Of a stretch of 64,000 bases of DNA, positions 44,816 to 56,629 are shown piece by piece (position 1 is the stretch's first letter; the number at the start of each line of letters is the position of its first letter). The stretch is from assembly GCA_047967505.1 (NCBI GenBank), contig CM106541.1; one strand, 5' to 3'. The DNA comes from Dipteris shenzhenensis (lineage: Eukaryota > Polypodiophyta > Polypodiopsida > Gleicheniales). The position numbers were made by a program, and so were the translations under genes. The notes under the pieces are model-generated. The model did no database searches and was not told where the DNA came from. It worked only from the letters and a program-made list of their open reading frames with translations.

Positions 44816-46975
44816 TTGCAAGGTTAGGACATGCTTTTGGATATGGAGTGCAAGGAAGCATGGACACTTGGAGACAATTGCTTGGAATACTAAAGTAGAA
44901 CTCAACACAATGCCCCAAAGAGTGTGGGCTTCATTCCATTATGGGGTATTTATACAAGTTGGAAAGCTTCTCACTCTGCATGTAGGAATTGTAAGATATT
45001 CTCTCTCTACATGTAGAACTTGCATCTAGAAGTTGCATGTAGTTGTCTCTGTGCCAATAGTTTGATATCACTATTTGCACAAAAAGGGTGTCCCACATTT
45101 GTAAACCACTAAACCTCTTGGGCAAATGAGAACCTACTAGCTAGGAATGATAGACATTCTTGAGGCACTCACCTTCAAAGCATTCTCCGACTTTTGTGCA
45201 ACCTCCAATTCTCATTTCCTACACTGCATTCTTCCTTTTCTCATCAAACCACCTCTTCTCTCTTGCATTGATGATGATGTCCAAGTCCTCCTCCTCCTTC
45301 TCCTATAAAGATAAGTCTTTTACTATATTCTATACTTGATTAAGGAGATCAAGGGATGACTAAATGGCTCAAGTCTTGACTACCTACTTAGATATGACTA
45401 TGCCCTAAAGAATGTTGAATAGATAATCAATTTAATCCATTTACTCATGTGGAAGGAACATAAAATTGCATAGAGAGGACCAATATACCCTGTTTGAGGA
45501 ACCCTTATTGCTATCATGCTCGGAATCAAAGGGAATTACAAGGTCTATCTTTAACCTACCAATGCATGAAAGTTAGATGCAGCCCTAGAGCCAATGGTAG
45601 ACATTGAGGATTTAGGCGCTATATAGCAATGGCAAGGATTTTTTAAGCCATATGTTAATACTATTCTTGAACCCTTTTCTAAAGAATCAATAGGTTTCAT
45701 AAGCTAGAAGTCTTGGGCCATCAAAGTCTCACCTACATCTTGCAAAGTTGATTTATACTACATTCCTATTCAAGAAGTAGAGAATTGTTATGTGGAGCTA
45801 CATGCAATCAAGTTGATGGATGCTAAGACATCTCCATGGTTTCTTATCGTTATTTAATTTATAGGTTCCTCTAGACTATAAGCCCAATTCAAGGTCACAT
45901 AAAAATTGTAATTTGTATAGAAGGGTTGTAAGGAGCTACAAAGTAATCATTGAAGGCTAAGGAAATCTCCATAGGTTCTTAAGAACCTTCCTTCAATTTT
46001 CTTGCAATTTTGTGCCAAAGAGTGCCAAAGAAAAAGATTCTCACATTCAAGGATCAAGGTGTACTCGCCTAATTGATGGTGGGCTGGGAGAGATTAATAC
46101 AAAGTTGATAGGCAGCCAAAAGAAGCAATCAAGATCCACAAGAAAATATGAATCAAGGATATTTATTTGAGGATGAAGCAAAAGAAGGTGCCATGCCAAA
46201 GGAGAAGAAGAAGAGACCATCAACATAGAAGAACATAATTTGGCACAACAAATGAGTCACTAATTCCTCCCCATTTGATAGAATAAGAGCCTTCTCCCAT
46301 AATAAGTGGGCAAGTTTGCTCTACACATTCTTACACATCATAGCATATATTCTTCTAACAAAATGTCCTAATGGATGATAGTAAGTTAATACTTTCCACT
46401 CTGTTTATAGAATAGGATTAACAATAAATGTTGAGTTGTGAAGACTTATATTTTTAAATGCAAGGATGTATATTGAAATTTATAATGATTTGAAATTTAC
46501 TGTTAACCAAATGGTGTGAAGTAAAGAGCTAGTAGTGGCCAAGGATTTACTATGCACTTATGGGGTGCTTAAGCCCACACAACCCTAGGCCTCGATGGCT
46601 AAATATCTAGAGCACATGCTTGGCATAAACTACTCGTCCCTGAGGGTCCACACAACTAGATGAGCCTACACGATGTTGTGAGAGGATTTCTTTGAAGGAT
46701 TTTTATGCAAAAGGTACTAGTTTATAGTAAAGGAGCTACATTCATAGCACAAACCAGGTATTTTTTTTTCATCTTTTGATGTTTTTCCTTGTTGGACTCA
46801 TTGGGCTTTACATACATAGTCAGTGTCCATCTCCCAGTTGTAAACTAAGAATCCTATGAGTGAGTCATAGGTTGGGGCCATGAGTGTTGCCACATGATAG
46901 TGGGCAAGCCATGGAGCATCCCATGTATTACTGCTAAGGGATGAGGTCATCAACTTGTTAATCTTGCCCACTTTA
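44816..46975. other. No gene seen
   Basis: AT-rich sequence with no recognisable domain on either strand. From its position before a plus-strand Ty3 chromodomain it may be decayed retrotransposon, but I see no pol motifs. Confidence 0.4.
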
Positions 46976-47075
46976 AGACTTTTGCAAAGTATCATGCACA
47001 CTGGATATCATCTGCATGGTTGGGCATGTATATTTTCTTGTTTTTGACCACACGTCATGCACAAGTGTTAAAAAG
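46976..47075. repeat. Isolated relative of the 2.6-5 kb foldback repeat
   Basis: Holds gcaaagtatcatgcacactg, a catctgcatg segment and cttgtttttgaccacacgtc, in the order seen in the foldbacks near 2838-2910. Confidence 0.35.
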
Positions 47076-47339
47076 TATGCATCTCAGTGCTTCTACCCTA
47101 TGTTTGCACATGTCTTTATGGGTATAAATTTTTGCATGTCTTACCCACTTTGAGGCCCTTACAAGGTAACATTACTGTATCGCTAGGATTATTAGGGGAG
47201 TGGGGTCAAGGAGTAAGCTAGAACACCATAAGACTTAGACTTCAAGAGAGGAATATATCCAAATATTTTCCACCTGTATTGTGGTAATTTTTGCATCATT
47301 CAAGAAATAAATGATGTAGTTGGTAAGTTGAGACTCCCT

Positions 47340-47668
47340 TACAATAAAAGTTTTCATTTAGTTTTTCATATGAGCAATGTTTTGTACGTCCTAAAGAACT
47401 AATAGAGTTGGAAAATTTAATCTATGTTCTACCGGAACTTGAAAAGGTTCTTGATAATAGAAAAAACCAACTCAAGAATAGAAGTATTACAGACTATAAT
47501 ATTAAGTGGAAAGATAGGCTTGATGAACATTTGACTTTGGAGTTGAAGAAAAACCAACTCAAGAATAGAAGTATTACAGGCTGTTATATTAATTGGAAAG
47601 ATAGGCTTGATGAAGATTTGACTTTGGAGTTGAAGAAAAGCTCCCTAGAATTATTTTTGAGGAAATAA
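47340..47668 (+). pseudogene. Ty3/gypsy integrase tail with duplicated chromodomain half
   Basis: Plus strand: 'VFHMSNVLYVLKN' near 47366-47400 is the FHVS.L segment that precedes chromodomains in chromovirus integrases. Then 'KVLDNRKNQLKNRSITDYNI' and 'KWKDRLDEHLTLEL' match the chromodomain core (ILD.R...LR.R.I.EYLVKWK.......TWE). The segment 'NQLKNRSIT..Y.I.WKDRLDE.LTLELKK' is then repeated in frame. It ends with a stop at 47666-47668, shortly before a polypurine tract. Chromodomains direct integration toward marked chromatin. The rest of pol is not recognisable upstream. Confidence 0.75.
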
Positions 47669-47674
47669 TTGTAT

Positions 47675-47690
47675 CTAAAGGGGGGATGAA
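47675..47690 (+). promoter_or_regulatory. Polypurine tract
   Basis: ctaaaggggggatgaa lies immediately before the LTR start TGTTACATCC. Confidence 0.75.
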
Positions 47691-48980
47691 TGTTACATCC
47701 CTAACTTACCTAGGTTAGCTAGTGACTCATCTATAGCTCAAGAGAAATCCTAGTGGGTAGAGTCACTGGGTCAAGAAGGATATTTCTATCTAGATTAATA
47801 TATTTGGATGGTGTTTTACAACTTACAAGGGAATAGAGCCTATAAAAAAAATTGCGGCTATGAATTGTGGCTACGTATTAGCTTAGGAGGCTCAGCCTTG
47901 GAACATTGAGATCAAGACCTAAATAGTGGATTTAGGGGGCTCAATCTTGAAATATCAATGAAGAACTGGATAGTGGATCTAACTAGAGACATGGTAGTTT
48001 GTGGCAAGCTAGGTTAATGCATCCTCAGTGGATGGGCTTTTGTGGTCATATGTCTATTGATCAAGAGTCATGCCATGTGTCCTTCCCTATGACCTCCAGT
48101 TCTTAGGCATAAGCCACAACCTCTATGGTTAGGTAACGACTTCCCAAGTTGTGGTACTAAGAGGCTCATTTAACTTGTGGTTAGGGGAGTATAATCTTCA
48201 AAGCAGGATTAAAATGGGAGTCATCTCATTTTATGAACAAAATCCCAGGGGTGCACATTTAGATGGGTGATAGGACCGTCTGTAGGTATTATTCTATTTA
48301 ATCAATTCCTTATGAAGCCCTTCTTGAGTACTGTCTATAGGGTATGAAGCCTTATGAACAAAATGCACCACATGCGCATGCGTGCGCACACACACACACA
48401 CTTACACAAAAACTTTTTAAATTAATTTCTTCTTTAATTAATAACTTTAGTCTATTGGTACATTTCCTTTTAAACTAAGTTAATGCATTATTTATTAGTG
48501 CTTTCCTTTGTGAAATCATTCTATTTTTATACTGTAGAATCTGGAGGGATGTTCTTGTTCCTAGGTAAAGCGATAACAAGCCAGGGGAAACAGGAATTAC
48601 CTGTCTACCCAAATTAAGCTATACTATTCTAGCATATGGTTTATTTAGATAGTGGTAGGTAAGTGGACCCTGACCTTGGAGCTGAGACTACCTAACATAT
48701 TTGAAACTTATCTACTCACCCACAAGTGTTGACTATTCAAAGGGCACTCTCTATATAAGAGGCCTATCATGTATTGTTGAGTACAATATAGAGAAATGCT
48801 TATTCACTCAAGATTCTATTTATGAGTCCAAGCTAATCTATCTTGGAACCTAATTGACTTGAGGTACATGTCATGAGCACTCTCTTCATCATGTTTGCAC
48901 TTAGGTTGCATCCTCCTTAGATTAGTGTTTCATTAGGATGTTGTCTCATGACTAGGAGAGCTCGATCCCCCAATTTGACA
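47691..48980 (+). repeat. Ty3 LTR (long form)
   Basis: Starts TGTTACATCCC after a polypurine tract and ends TTTGACA directly before a primer-binding site. The last 262 bp (48719-48980), including a TATA box (ctatataagagg near 48750), match the second LTR at 50641-50902 with about six differences. The first 1.0 kb does not match that LTR, but part of it (about 48385-48690) is related to the tandem array at 51.9-53.6 kb. Confidence 0.75.
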
Positions 48981-48992
48981 TGGTATTAGAGC
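48981..48992 (+). promoter_or_regulatory. Primer-binding site (initiator Met tRNA)
   Basis: tggtattagagc follows the LTR end without a gap and differs from the plant consensus TGGTATCAGAGC at one base. Confidence 0.85.
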
Positions 48993-50492
48993 TTAGGTCT
49001 AGCTCTCCTTGATTAGTTGTAGGAACACCTTAGGTACTCATGGTTTTTCTTGACTAAATCTTGAAATTCCATTCAGAGATTTTCATGTGAGAGCTTCCAA
49101 AGTTAGGGAGAAATAATCATCTCCTTGCTTGAGCTTCAAAGAGGCAAGTACCCAAGGGCAACTTCATCAGGGCTCCATCTAGCCTACAGCTTTGACAAAC
49201 ATGAGATGCCCCTCAAAACGATCTACTCCATGCACACAAAGCTCTTCTCCAACCATGGATCTTCAAGCCACTCAGCAACCTCATAGCCATAGACTCGGCT
49301 AACTCCAAATCAAGCTTCTAAGCTACCTACTGCTCCAAAATTAAAATTCACAAATGTAACCATGCTATTGGTTTCTTAGAAGACTTTCGCATCTAGCACA
49401 TAGCAGCGTACACACTTCACTAAACTCCTATGAGTAGCCGTCAACAACCCGCAATCCTACTGCTATCTTAATGACCAAAGCTTTCAAGGCCAACTGGATC
49501 CCGACTCCCTAGAACAAACTACAACAGCATACCAAGCCAGATGTCATTCCATGGTGAGGCTTAACAAAGGAGATCACTGTCTCCAAGGCGGCTCTACTAG
49601 TGACTGATGTACACAAAATCTACGGCCCAAACGTTCGTCAATGCTCTAGCTCCATCAAACGACAAACTCCAGGCTCAATGTTCTCTAAGTGCCTAAACCT
49701 TGGTTGATCAAGTATGACTGGTTAAGTTAAACTCACCAGTCAAGCTGGGTTAGGTTCAATTGCATCGTTTAGCATGACCATAGTTAAGTTTGTTTAACCT
49801 CGGGTTAACTACAATTGGTTAAGAGATTGCCATGTGGCATAGTGCCACCTAAGCACAGGGGCCCCTGCCAAGCATAGTTTGTAAGCAGCATATGAACTCC
49901 TGTGCCACATCATCAAGGCCCCCCCCTCTTCTTCACAAAAACTTCGACAAGACGTAACTTGCAATCCAGGAGGAATTCGCAACACTCCAAAAAGAAAAAG
50001 TGATTGTCTTTTCGAGCTCTATGTGCCTATCAGATTAGAATCATTGTACGCAAGTAGACAATGCCAATATTGACAGAAATAAATTGGTAAGACCTTTGTA
50101 ACAAATGGGAAAGCGACCCATGAATGCAAAAAGCATGCCGGAAGCACAAGTGTATGAGATGACCATAGCACAAAGCATGGTATCTACACAGAAAGCATTG
50201 AGGCACATGGAAGAAGAAAACATCATGCATCAAACTACATCAAGCAAAGAAGCGAACACCATCGACATTAAGCATTGAGAAGCAAAAACCTTGCCACCTT
50301 TAGCCCACACATTTGTAAATCAAACCTGACCACTTGAGAGTAGCTATGAAATCACCCAAGGGAGGTATTGACATGTCAAAGCCACACTTGACCACCTTAA
50401 GTAGCAATGTATGCACTAAGGGGAGGTGATGGAATGTGTACTCACATCTGACCACCTTGTAGTAGCCAAAGGATCATGGCACCAAGGGGAGG
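48993..50492 (+). mobile_element. Non-coding internal region of a non-autonomous LTR element
   Basis: 1.5 kb between the primer site and the second LTR, with no gag or pol domains on either strand. It fits a non-autonomous LTR retrotransposon that used proteins from a related Ty3 element. Near its end three imperfect repeats of about 70 bp each finish in a purine tract (cccaagggaggt, about 50357; actaaggggaggtg, about 50417; accaaggggaggtg, about 50481). Confidence 0.65.
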
Positions 50493-50902
50493 TGTTGAGA
50501 GTTGTGGTGCCATGAGCACATAGATTAAAGGCTAAGGTATGGTATAGGAAAGAATTAAAGTAGCCACCCTAGGATGTGGACTACATGATGTGGAGATGTG
50601 GATCAAGGATATCCATAAGGAGAGATGTGGATCAGAGGATCCCACAAGTATTGACTATTCAAAGGGCACTCTCTATATAAGAGGCCTATCATGTATTGTT
50701 GAGTACAATATAGAGAAATGCACATTCACTCAAGATTCTGTTTATGAGTCCAAGCTAATCTATCTTGGAACCTAATTGACTTGAGGTACATGTCATGAGC
50801 ACTCTCTTCATCATGTTTGCACTTAGGTTGCATCCTCCTTAGATTAGTGTTTCATTAGGATTTTGTCTCATGACTAGGAGAGCTCGATCCCCCGATTTGA
50901 CA
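50493..50902 (+). repeat. Ty3-type LTR (short form)
   Basis: Starts TGTTGAGAGTTG right after aaggggagg and ends TTTGACA. 50641-50902 matches the end of the long LTR. The first 148 bp are unrelated to it. Confidence 0.75.
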
Positions 50903-50949
50903 GATATCCCCCTAGCTAGTTGCTCTATGGCAGATTATGTCGTACAAAG

Positions 50950-51830
50950 GGCTAAATAAATAGCCATTTCGGTGGTTTATAATGCCATATTATATCACAA
51001 TCTATGAAATGAAGGAAAGGGAAAGGGCTTTTGGCTTCCATATACTAATAAAAGCCTCCCTCTTGCACCTACGCAATCCAAATCTTAGTACAAATGATAT
51101 CTATCCTAGATGCTAGAAACTGTCTGCAAGGCCGATGGGGTCTACTACTCTATGGCCTATAGCACCTACCCATGCATATGTACTAGGCAATAGTAGTCGC
51201 TATTAGCTCCCATCTATGAATGCGTTCAGGTGCCCACACCATCTCTATGAAGTATGGAGTATGGATGAAGGTCAAATCTTGTCCTATCAATTTGAATGAT
51301 GAACTCTTTTGAATATCCTTACACCCACAAGAAGGTCCTCTATCTATAAATCAAGCCAATGCTCTTGAATCCAAGTGAAGAAGATCGTCAAAGCTCTCCT
51401 CCTAACCTCCTATGCCTATAGGAAATCCCACATTTGAGACTCCTTTGGGAAATCACATCATGAGTGTGTAATTGGGAAATGGCAAAATGCAAGCTAGCTG
51501 CCGATTGTAAGGCCTTTGTGTACCAATAGCAAAAGAAAGTGGAAGATCTTCCTTGGCTTGTTATTATCCTAGAGCCTATGCTAAAAGTCCTCAAGAAACC
51601 TCTAAGAGGGTACTTGTCTGTGCCAATGCTTTGTTGTGGTTGACATGTCATCAATCCTCTGCATCCAAATCCTCTTGCCCAAGGGCATCCTAAATGAAAA
51701 GGCCTCTCCAAATCCATTCTCTCAGGATCCCACCCAAGCGAGTAGCCCTCATCCTAGAAAATATCCTTCTAATATTGGGTTCCCAAGAGCCTCCCAACTC
51801 TACTCAGACCTCAGGAAGTCTATGAATGAG
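50950..51830 (-). pseudogene. LINE fragment (zf-RVT and tail)
   Basis: Minus strand near 51570-51510 reads 'KPRKIFHFLLLLVHKGLTIG', matching 'RKISYFLWMVVHKGLPVG' of the large LINE. Upstream lies 'EPNIRRIFSRMRATRL' and downstream, over several frames, 'IFFTWIQEHWLDL' and a region near 51230-51100 comparable to the tail of LINE ORF2. Stops and frameshifts are common. Third copy of this LINE group in the window; strongly decayed. Confidence 0.6.
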
Positions 51831-51904
51831 TAACTCTGTCCATAGCTCATTGCGAAGCAACATGCCTTGTACAATGAACTTCACAAGCAACACTCTATTT
51901 GGAC

Positions 51905-53620
51905 ACTCACACACACACACACACACACCAAAATTTCAAGTGATAACATAGTCATACTCCTCTCCCTCAACCTCTCTTCTCCCCCCCCCCCCTCCACTTA
52001 TTGTTGTAAACAATTTAAAAGAATTATTCTTTTATGTTACCTCCATGAAATCTCCCCTTTACACTCTCTTTTCAACCACCCCACACAACAAGCACACTAA
52101 TCCTCCCATACCTCCTCTAATCCCTTGTCAACCCATGCACTCATTTGCTCCTTACTCCAATTGTGATTTAATTTTCTTTTAATTATCTAACAATCCATAT
52201 GGTTGTCTATATTCCTAGGTAAAGTTATAACAAGAGGGAAAACATGCATTACCTATCTACTGAAACATAACTATGATGTTCTTACACCTAGTTTGTTTGG
52301 ATGGTGGAAAGTAAGTGGACCTTGACCTTAGAAGCTGGACTACTTGAGGATTTGACATCTTTTTTCAATATTGTGTTCGTCAAAATCAATATTATTACAA
52401 ATTCTAATTTTTGGTGGAACTCTAATTGTCACATTTTTCAACTTAGATGTCTTAAACATTTTTTTCTTAGATGTTCCGCATTTTTTACTTTTTATCCAAT
52501 TAATGGAATTAATTGTATGGCTCAATTATTGATAGGACTTTTTAATCTAAACAACCACACTAATTTTGCAACTAGCTTCGGTCGGGCTAGTGCCATACAT
52601 TTTGTTCACATCCATTGGATAATTCTTTAGCATGGATAATCTTGGTCTTTTTTGTGATCCACTTTATTTTTACTAACTCTTATACTTATTTTGCAGAAGT
52701 GGTTTGCACATTTACTATTAGCAAAAAAAATCCATTTTGACACTTATCATATAGATCCACTTTTATTCAATCAGTAGGCGGGGAGTAAGTTCCACATGGT
52801 GGGCTTACTCCCGACCATGTGGTCTTACCCTCTAGCTTGGGGGTGGGCCACACACGTGCACGCACACACACACACACACATGATAACTTTTATTAGTAAA
52901 TGTATCCACGCACACAGACACTTATTTCTTCACACACACACACACATGTATACTTCCCCAACTATGAACTATTCTTTTATGTACCCCTCGTGAAATCTCT
53001 CCTTTACACTCTTGTTAACCACCTTACACACCAAGCACACTAACCCTCCTATACCTCCTCTAATCCCTTCTGAACCGATGCACTCATTCACTCCTTACTC
53101 CACTTGTGACTTAAACTTCACTTGTGACTAAAACTTTTTTTAATTATGTAAGAATTGATATGGTTATCTATATTCCTAGGTAAAGAGATAACAAGCCAAG
53201 GAAAACAAGCATTACCTATCTACCTAAACGTAACTATGATGATTTTACACCTAGTTTGTTTGGAAGGTGGTAGGTAAGTGAACCCTGACCTCAGAACCTA
53301 GACTACCTGAGGATTCAACATCTTTTTTCAATATTGTATAGTTTGTAAAACTCAATATTATTACAAATCATTAATTTTGATGGAAATTGTTACAAACTCT
53401 AGTTATTACATTTTTCAACTTAGACGTCTCAAATATTTTTCCCTTGTACATGTATTTTTACTTTTTATCCAATTGATGGAATTAATTGTATGGCTCAATT
53501 ATTGATGGGACTTGTTAATTTACACACACACAAATTTCATGTGATAACGTAGTCATCCTTCTCTCCCTCACCCTCCCCCCCCTCTTAGTGTTTTAAACAA
53601 TTTAAAAGAATGTAAAGAGC
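51905..53620. repeat. Tandem array derived from LTR sequence
   Basis: Units each begin with a (CA)n microsatellite (51908, about 52862/52938, 53522) followed by atg/agtgataac. They share cctttacactct, aagcacactaa.cctcc.ata, attcctaggtaaag.gataac and tttttactttttatccaatt. Copy spacing is roughly 650-950 bp. The segment around attcctaggtaaag (52212-52345 and 53172-53310) is related to 48550-48690 inside the long LTR. Frames across it are not genes. Confidence 0.7.
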
Positions 53621-54880
53621 TTCCACATTGAGCTTTCTAATGTGACATAAACAAAGATAGTATGTCTAGCTATAAGCATAGGGTTTCAACTCCTTACTCT
53701 TGTGTGAAGTTTGGCATAAGCCAAATAATTTGGTTGTAGCCTCTTCCTCCATAAGTGTGATCTACAAGTGGATGTCAGTAACTTTCCGAGGAGAAATGCC
53801 AGCTTCTTATGCAACATATGTAAGCGTGGATAGGACTTGATGTAGCTTCTCCATTTGCAAACAAAAACATGCATGACATTTATCAACTTTTCCTCTTTCA
53901 AAATTTGGAAGGGAAATAAAAGTTACGATTTGGAAAATGCAATGATGTTAGGGCTTTCTGCCAACTAAGAGTTCATTTGGGTAGTCTATTTCAAAATTTT
54001 TTACATTTACTTTGTTTAAGGGAAAAATTGTCACTCGAGGAGTAACTCTCACCACACCATATATTTTCAAGGGGTAGCATTAAAAATTGCACCCCACTTT
54101 CACTTTCATGTGTCTTTGAAGGATTTGCACACTAAATGTCTAAATCTTCTCCAAATGTGGATAAATAAACCTGTTCCATATACTTTATTTTGAGAAGACC
54201 TTTTTTGCCCTGAAGAGTCTAAGGGATGGACACATTAATTTTTTTGATAAAGAGGTCCATCCCACTTCTTTCAGTGCATTTCGTCAATTTGACAAGTTTT
54301 AGTTTTGGTTTAGTGGTTGTTTAAGGGTTTCTAATGTGCTCCTAATGTGTTGTTAGGGTCATGGAGATCCTAAATGCTTTTGCCTTTTGCTGGGTATTTC
54401 TCAACTGTAGATGGAGGCTCTTGTATGACACCACTCTTGCCAAAATAGCCACATCTCCACTTTTATTAGCACTGGCTCTCCTAGAAACAATGCTTTAGGA
54501 TTAAGTTGAGTGGGAGTTTTGTGATTATTCTTAGTTTTTTAGGAATTTCTAAAATTCTTAACCTCTACTTTTAGATGGTTGTTGGCTTTTTAGCTTTAAG
54601 CTTGTGTGTGATTTTTACCTCCCTCCAACATGGCTATAAATCAAGTCAGGAACTCCACTCTTCATGAGCTCTCCCTAGAATGATTGTCGTGGCTTCCTCT
54701 AGCTACAAGTCTTCAAGTCACTTCAAGCTTTCTAGTCGCTCATCCAAGTCTTGCATGTTCGTTTGTGGGCAAGGTGCTAAAGCCGATTTGCCTATTAAAT
54801 GTTGAAGCCGTTACCTGGAAAAAATGGCTATCCTGAAAGCCATTTTCTAGAAAATCAGGTTCACCTACTAAAAGAAATTT
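53621..54880. other. No gene seen
   Basis: AT-rich sequence without a recognised domain. Confidence 0.5.
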
Positions 54881-54889
54881 GTTTTCATG

Positions 54890-54990
54890 TTGAAAGGGCT
54901 TTATGCCAGCCTGATGAGCTTTATGCCTACCTAACGAGCTTTATGCCTACTGGTGAAGAGATTGTCATCTATTGGATTTGTTTATAAAAA
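54890..54990. repeat. ctttatgcctacctaacgag repeats, left copy
   Basis: Three 25-bp tandem variants of gagctttatgcctacctaac, followed by a gatt/attgtcatctattggat phrase. The same arrangement recurs at 56630-56735. Confidence 0.7.
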
Positions 54991-55100
54991 TAAAGCCAAA
55001 AAACCTCCAGAAAGTTCGACATGCATAGAAAGCTGGACGGATTCTTTTGCACCATTCTTTTGCAAGGCTTGCCATACCTGGTAGGATTTTCATTCTTCCT

Positions 55101-55511
55101 CTATGCCTCCTTCCATGCAAGCGAGGGGTTCAAGACTTGTATTTCAGCAGTCAATGCTTGGTCACGTGTTGCTACTTCACTGTGGCCTTTCACTCTAATT
55201 AAAGGCACTACATCCTCAGCATGAAAATTCCCTTTGCCACTAAGTTTGTCCACTAGAGGTGGATAGAGACCCGAGGTCTTAACTAAATTGGTATTCCTCA
55301 TTTTTGGGAAGGAGCCGCCAAGAGACAATCCCAACCTTAAATCAAGCCAGTCGTCTTCCTCGACCTCGGGTGTCAACGTTCTCCCACCATCATTCCTCTC
55401 TTCATGTTGTCTAGTTGGAAAGAGGCTTTTGGTGTCTAAAAAACTTATGGAATCTGTCAAGGTGGAGGCAAAATCGAAAGAGGCAATGGTTTCACTGAGC
55501 ATGTCAAACAT
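55101..55511 (-). CDS. Possible gene fragment with EAR-like repression motif
   Basis: Open minus frame of 136 codons. Residues about 50-65 read 'VEEDDWLDLRLGLSLGG', an LxLxLxLxL run like the EAR motif by which plant transcription factors recruit TOPLESS-type corepressors. The rest is polar, with no zinc finger, homeodomain or other DNA-binding domain. I cannot identify the family. It may be an exon of a larger gene, since a donor-like cag/gtagcc occurs on the minus strand near 55566. It may also be a captured gene fragment, because it lies between two copies of the ctttatgcctacc repeat. Codon makeup is more gene-like than the surroundings. Confidence 0.35.
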   Translation of the reverse strand: MFDMLSETIASFDFASTLTDSISFLDTKSLFPTRQHEERNDGGRTLTPEVEEDDWLDLRLGLSLGGSFPKMRNTNLVKTSGLYPPLVDKLSGKGNFHAEDVVPLIRVKGHSEVATRDQALTAEIQVLNPSLAWKEA

Positions 55512-55869
55512 TGTTGAAAAAATGCTTGGCTCCGGCTCACATTCAAGGCAGTAGATTCTAGGCTACCTGAGGGCTGAGGCCGACTGTGATGAGGACCAAG
55601 AAGATGCATGGCAGGAAATGCATTTCTATGGAGATGGCTGAGAAGGGTGGTAGCTGCTAGAGGGATGTGCATGTAGGGAGGAGGAGAAGGGAAGGAATAT
55701 GAGCAAGGGGGAGCACGTAAGCAGAGGGAGCAAATGGGTTTACATAACAAGGCAATGGGCAACAGGGATGGAGGAGGAGCAGGGGAAAGGGAGGGTGAGG
55801 AAGGGAAGAGGAAAGGAGAGATTTGACCTTTCCTCAAAATCAGAGACTTGATTCTGAGGCAACAGACAC

Positions 55870-56060
55870 AAACTATACAGATTCGGGGTACTTGGAAATC
55901 AAACGCGAGGTCCTAGGATTGAAAGAAATGAGTGCTCGAGCTTTCCTGAAAAGGCACCCTAATATATTTGTGATCTAGCAAAACACCAGTGACGACCAGC
56001 TTTGGTGCAGGTTAACAAAGGAGGCACCAAGTGTGATTTAGCTAGAACTACGGATCTGTA
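55870..56060 (+). pseudogene. Possible PORR-domain fragment
   Basis: One plus frame reads 'YLEIKREVLGLKEMSARAFL', 'KRHPNIFVI', a stop, then 'DDQLWCRLTKEAPSVI'. The pattern (..AFLKR.P.iFe.......l.cRLT.eA) resembles the plant organelle RNA recognition (PORR) domain, whose proteins aid group II intron splicing. The match is short, has a stop inside and rests on recall of the family pattern, so this is tentative. Confidence 0.3.
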
Positions 56061-56629
56061 GCTAGCCTTGAAAAGTTTTCATTTCCATCTTTGTTTTCAT
56101 ATCTCTGTATAAATTATACATTTCTTTAAGTAGTTCCTCACTGGGGCCGTTCATCCTGCATGTTAACAATCTAGCAAAAACCATTTAAGGAATTGAAATC
56201 CATGCTTTGCAAGTAGACATGGCACTTTGGAAGAGCTCATGGAATTGTATCACTTGGTCTCAGCATGATATATGAGGTTCAGGGGAGATTTGATAGTAAA
56301 TTATATTTGAGAAGTGACTTTACATTCCTTAATTTTGGTTTTATATTCAATCAAAACACTGGATCTTTCCTTGATTCAGTCAACATCATCTTCCCGACAC
56401 ATCTTTTGCAACAACAAATCTCATGAAGAGTTTGATGTGGATTTATTTACATGGAATGTTGTTCTGCAGATGGGGCTTTGAAATGTTGAAGGTAACTATA
56501 AATCCTTGCTTGCTCTGATCTACCAATTGCCAGTAAAAGATCTTCTTGTAATTGCCAAAACAGTTCTTCTCCTAGAAAAGCTATTTTGCAAAAGTATATA
56601 CTGCTAAAAAGTTCTTCCGTCACAAAAGG
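56061..56629. other. No gene seen
   Basis: AT-rich sequence between the PORR-like fragment and the right ctttatgcc repeat block. Confidence 0.45.

Noticed and set aside
55457-55837. 126-codon minus frame rich in Pro, Ser and Leu
   Set aside because: Overlaps a purine/pyrimidine-biased tract and the EAR-motif frame; no motif of its own.
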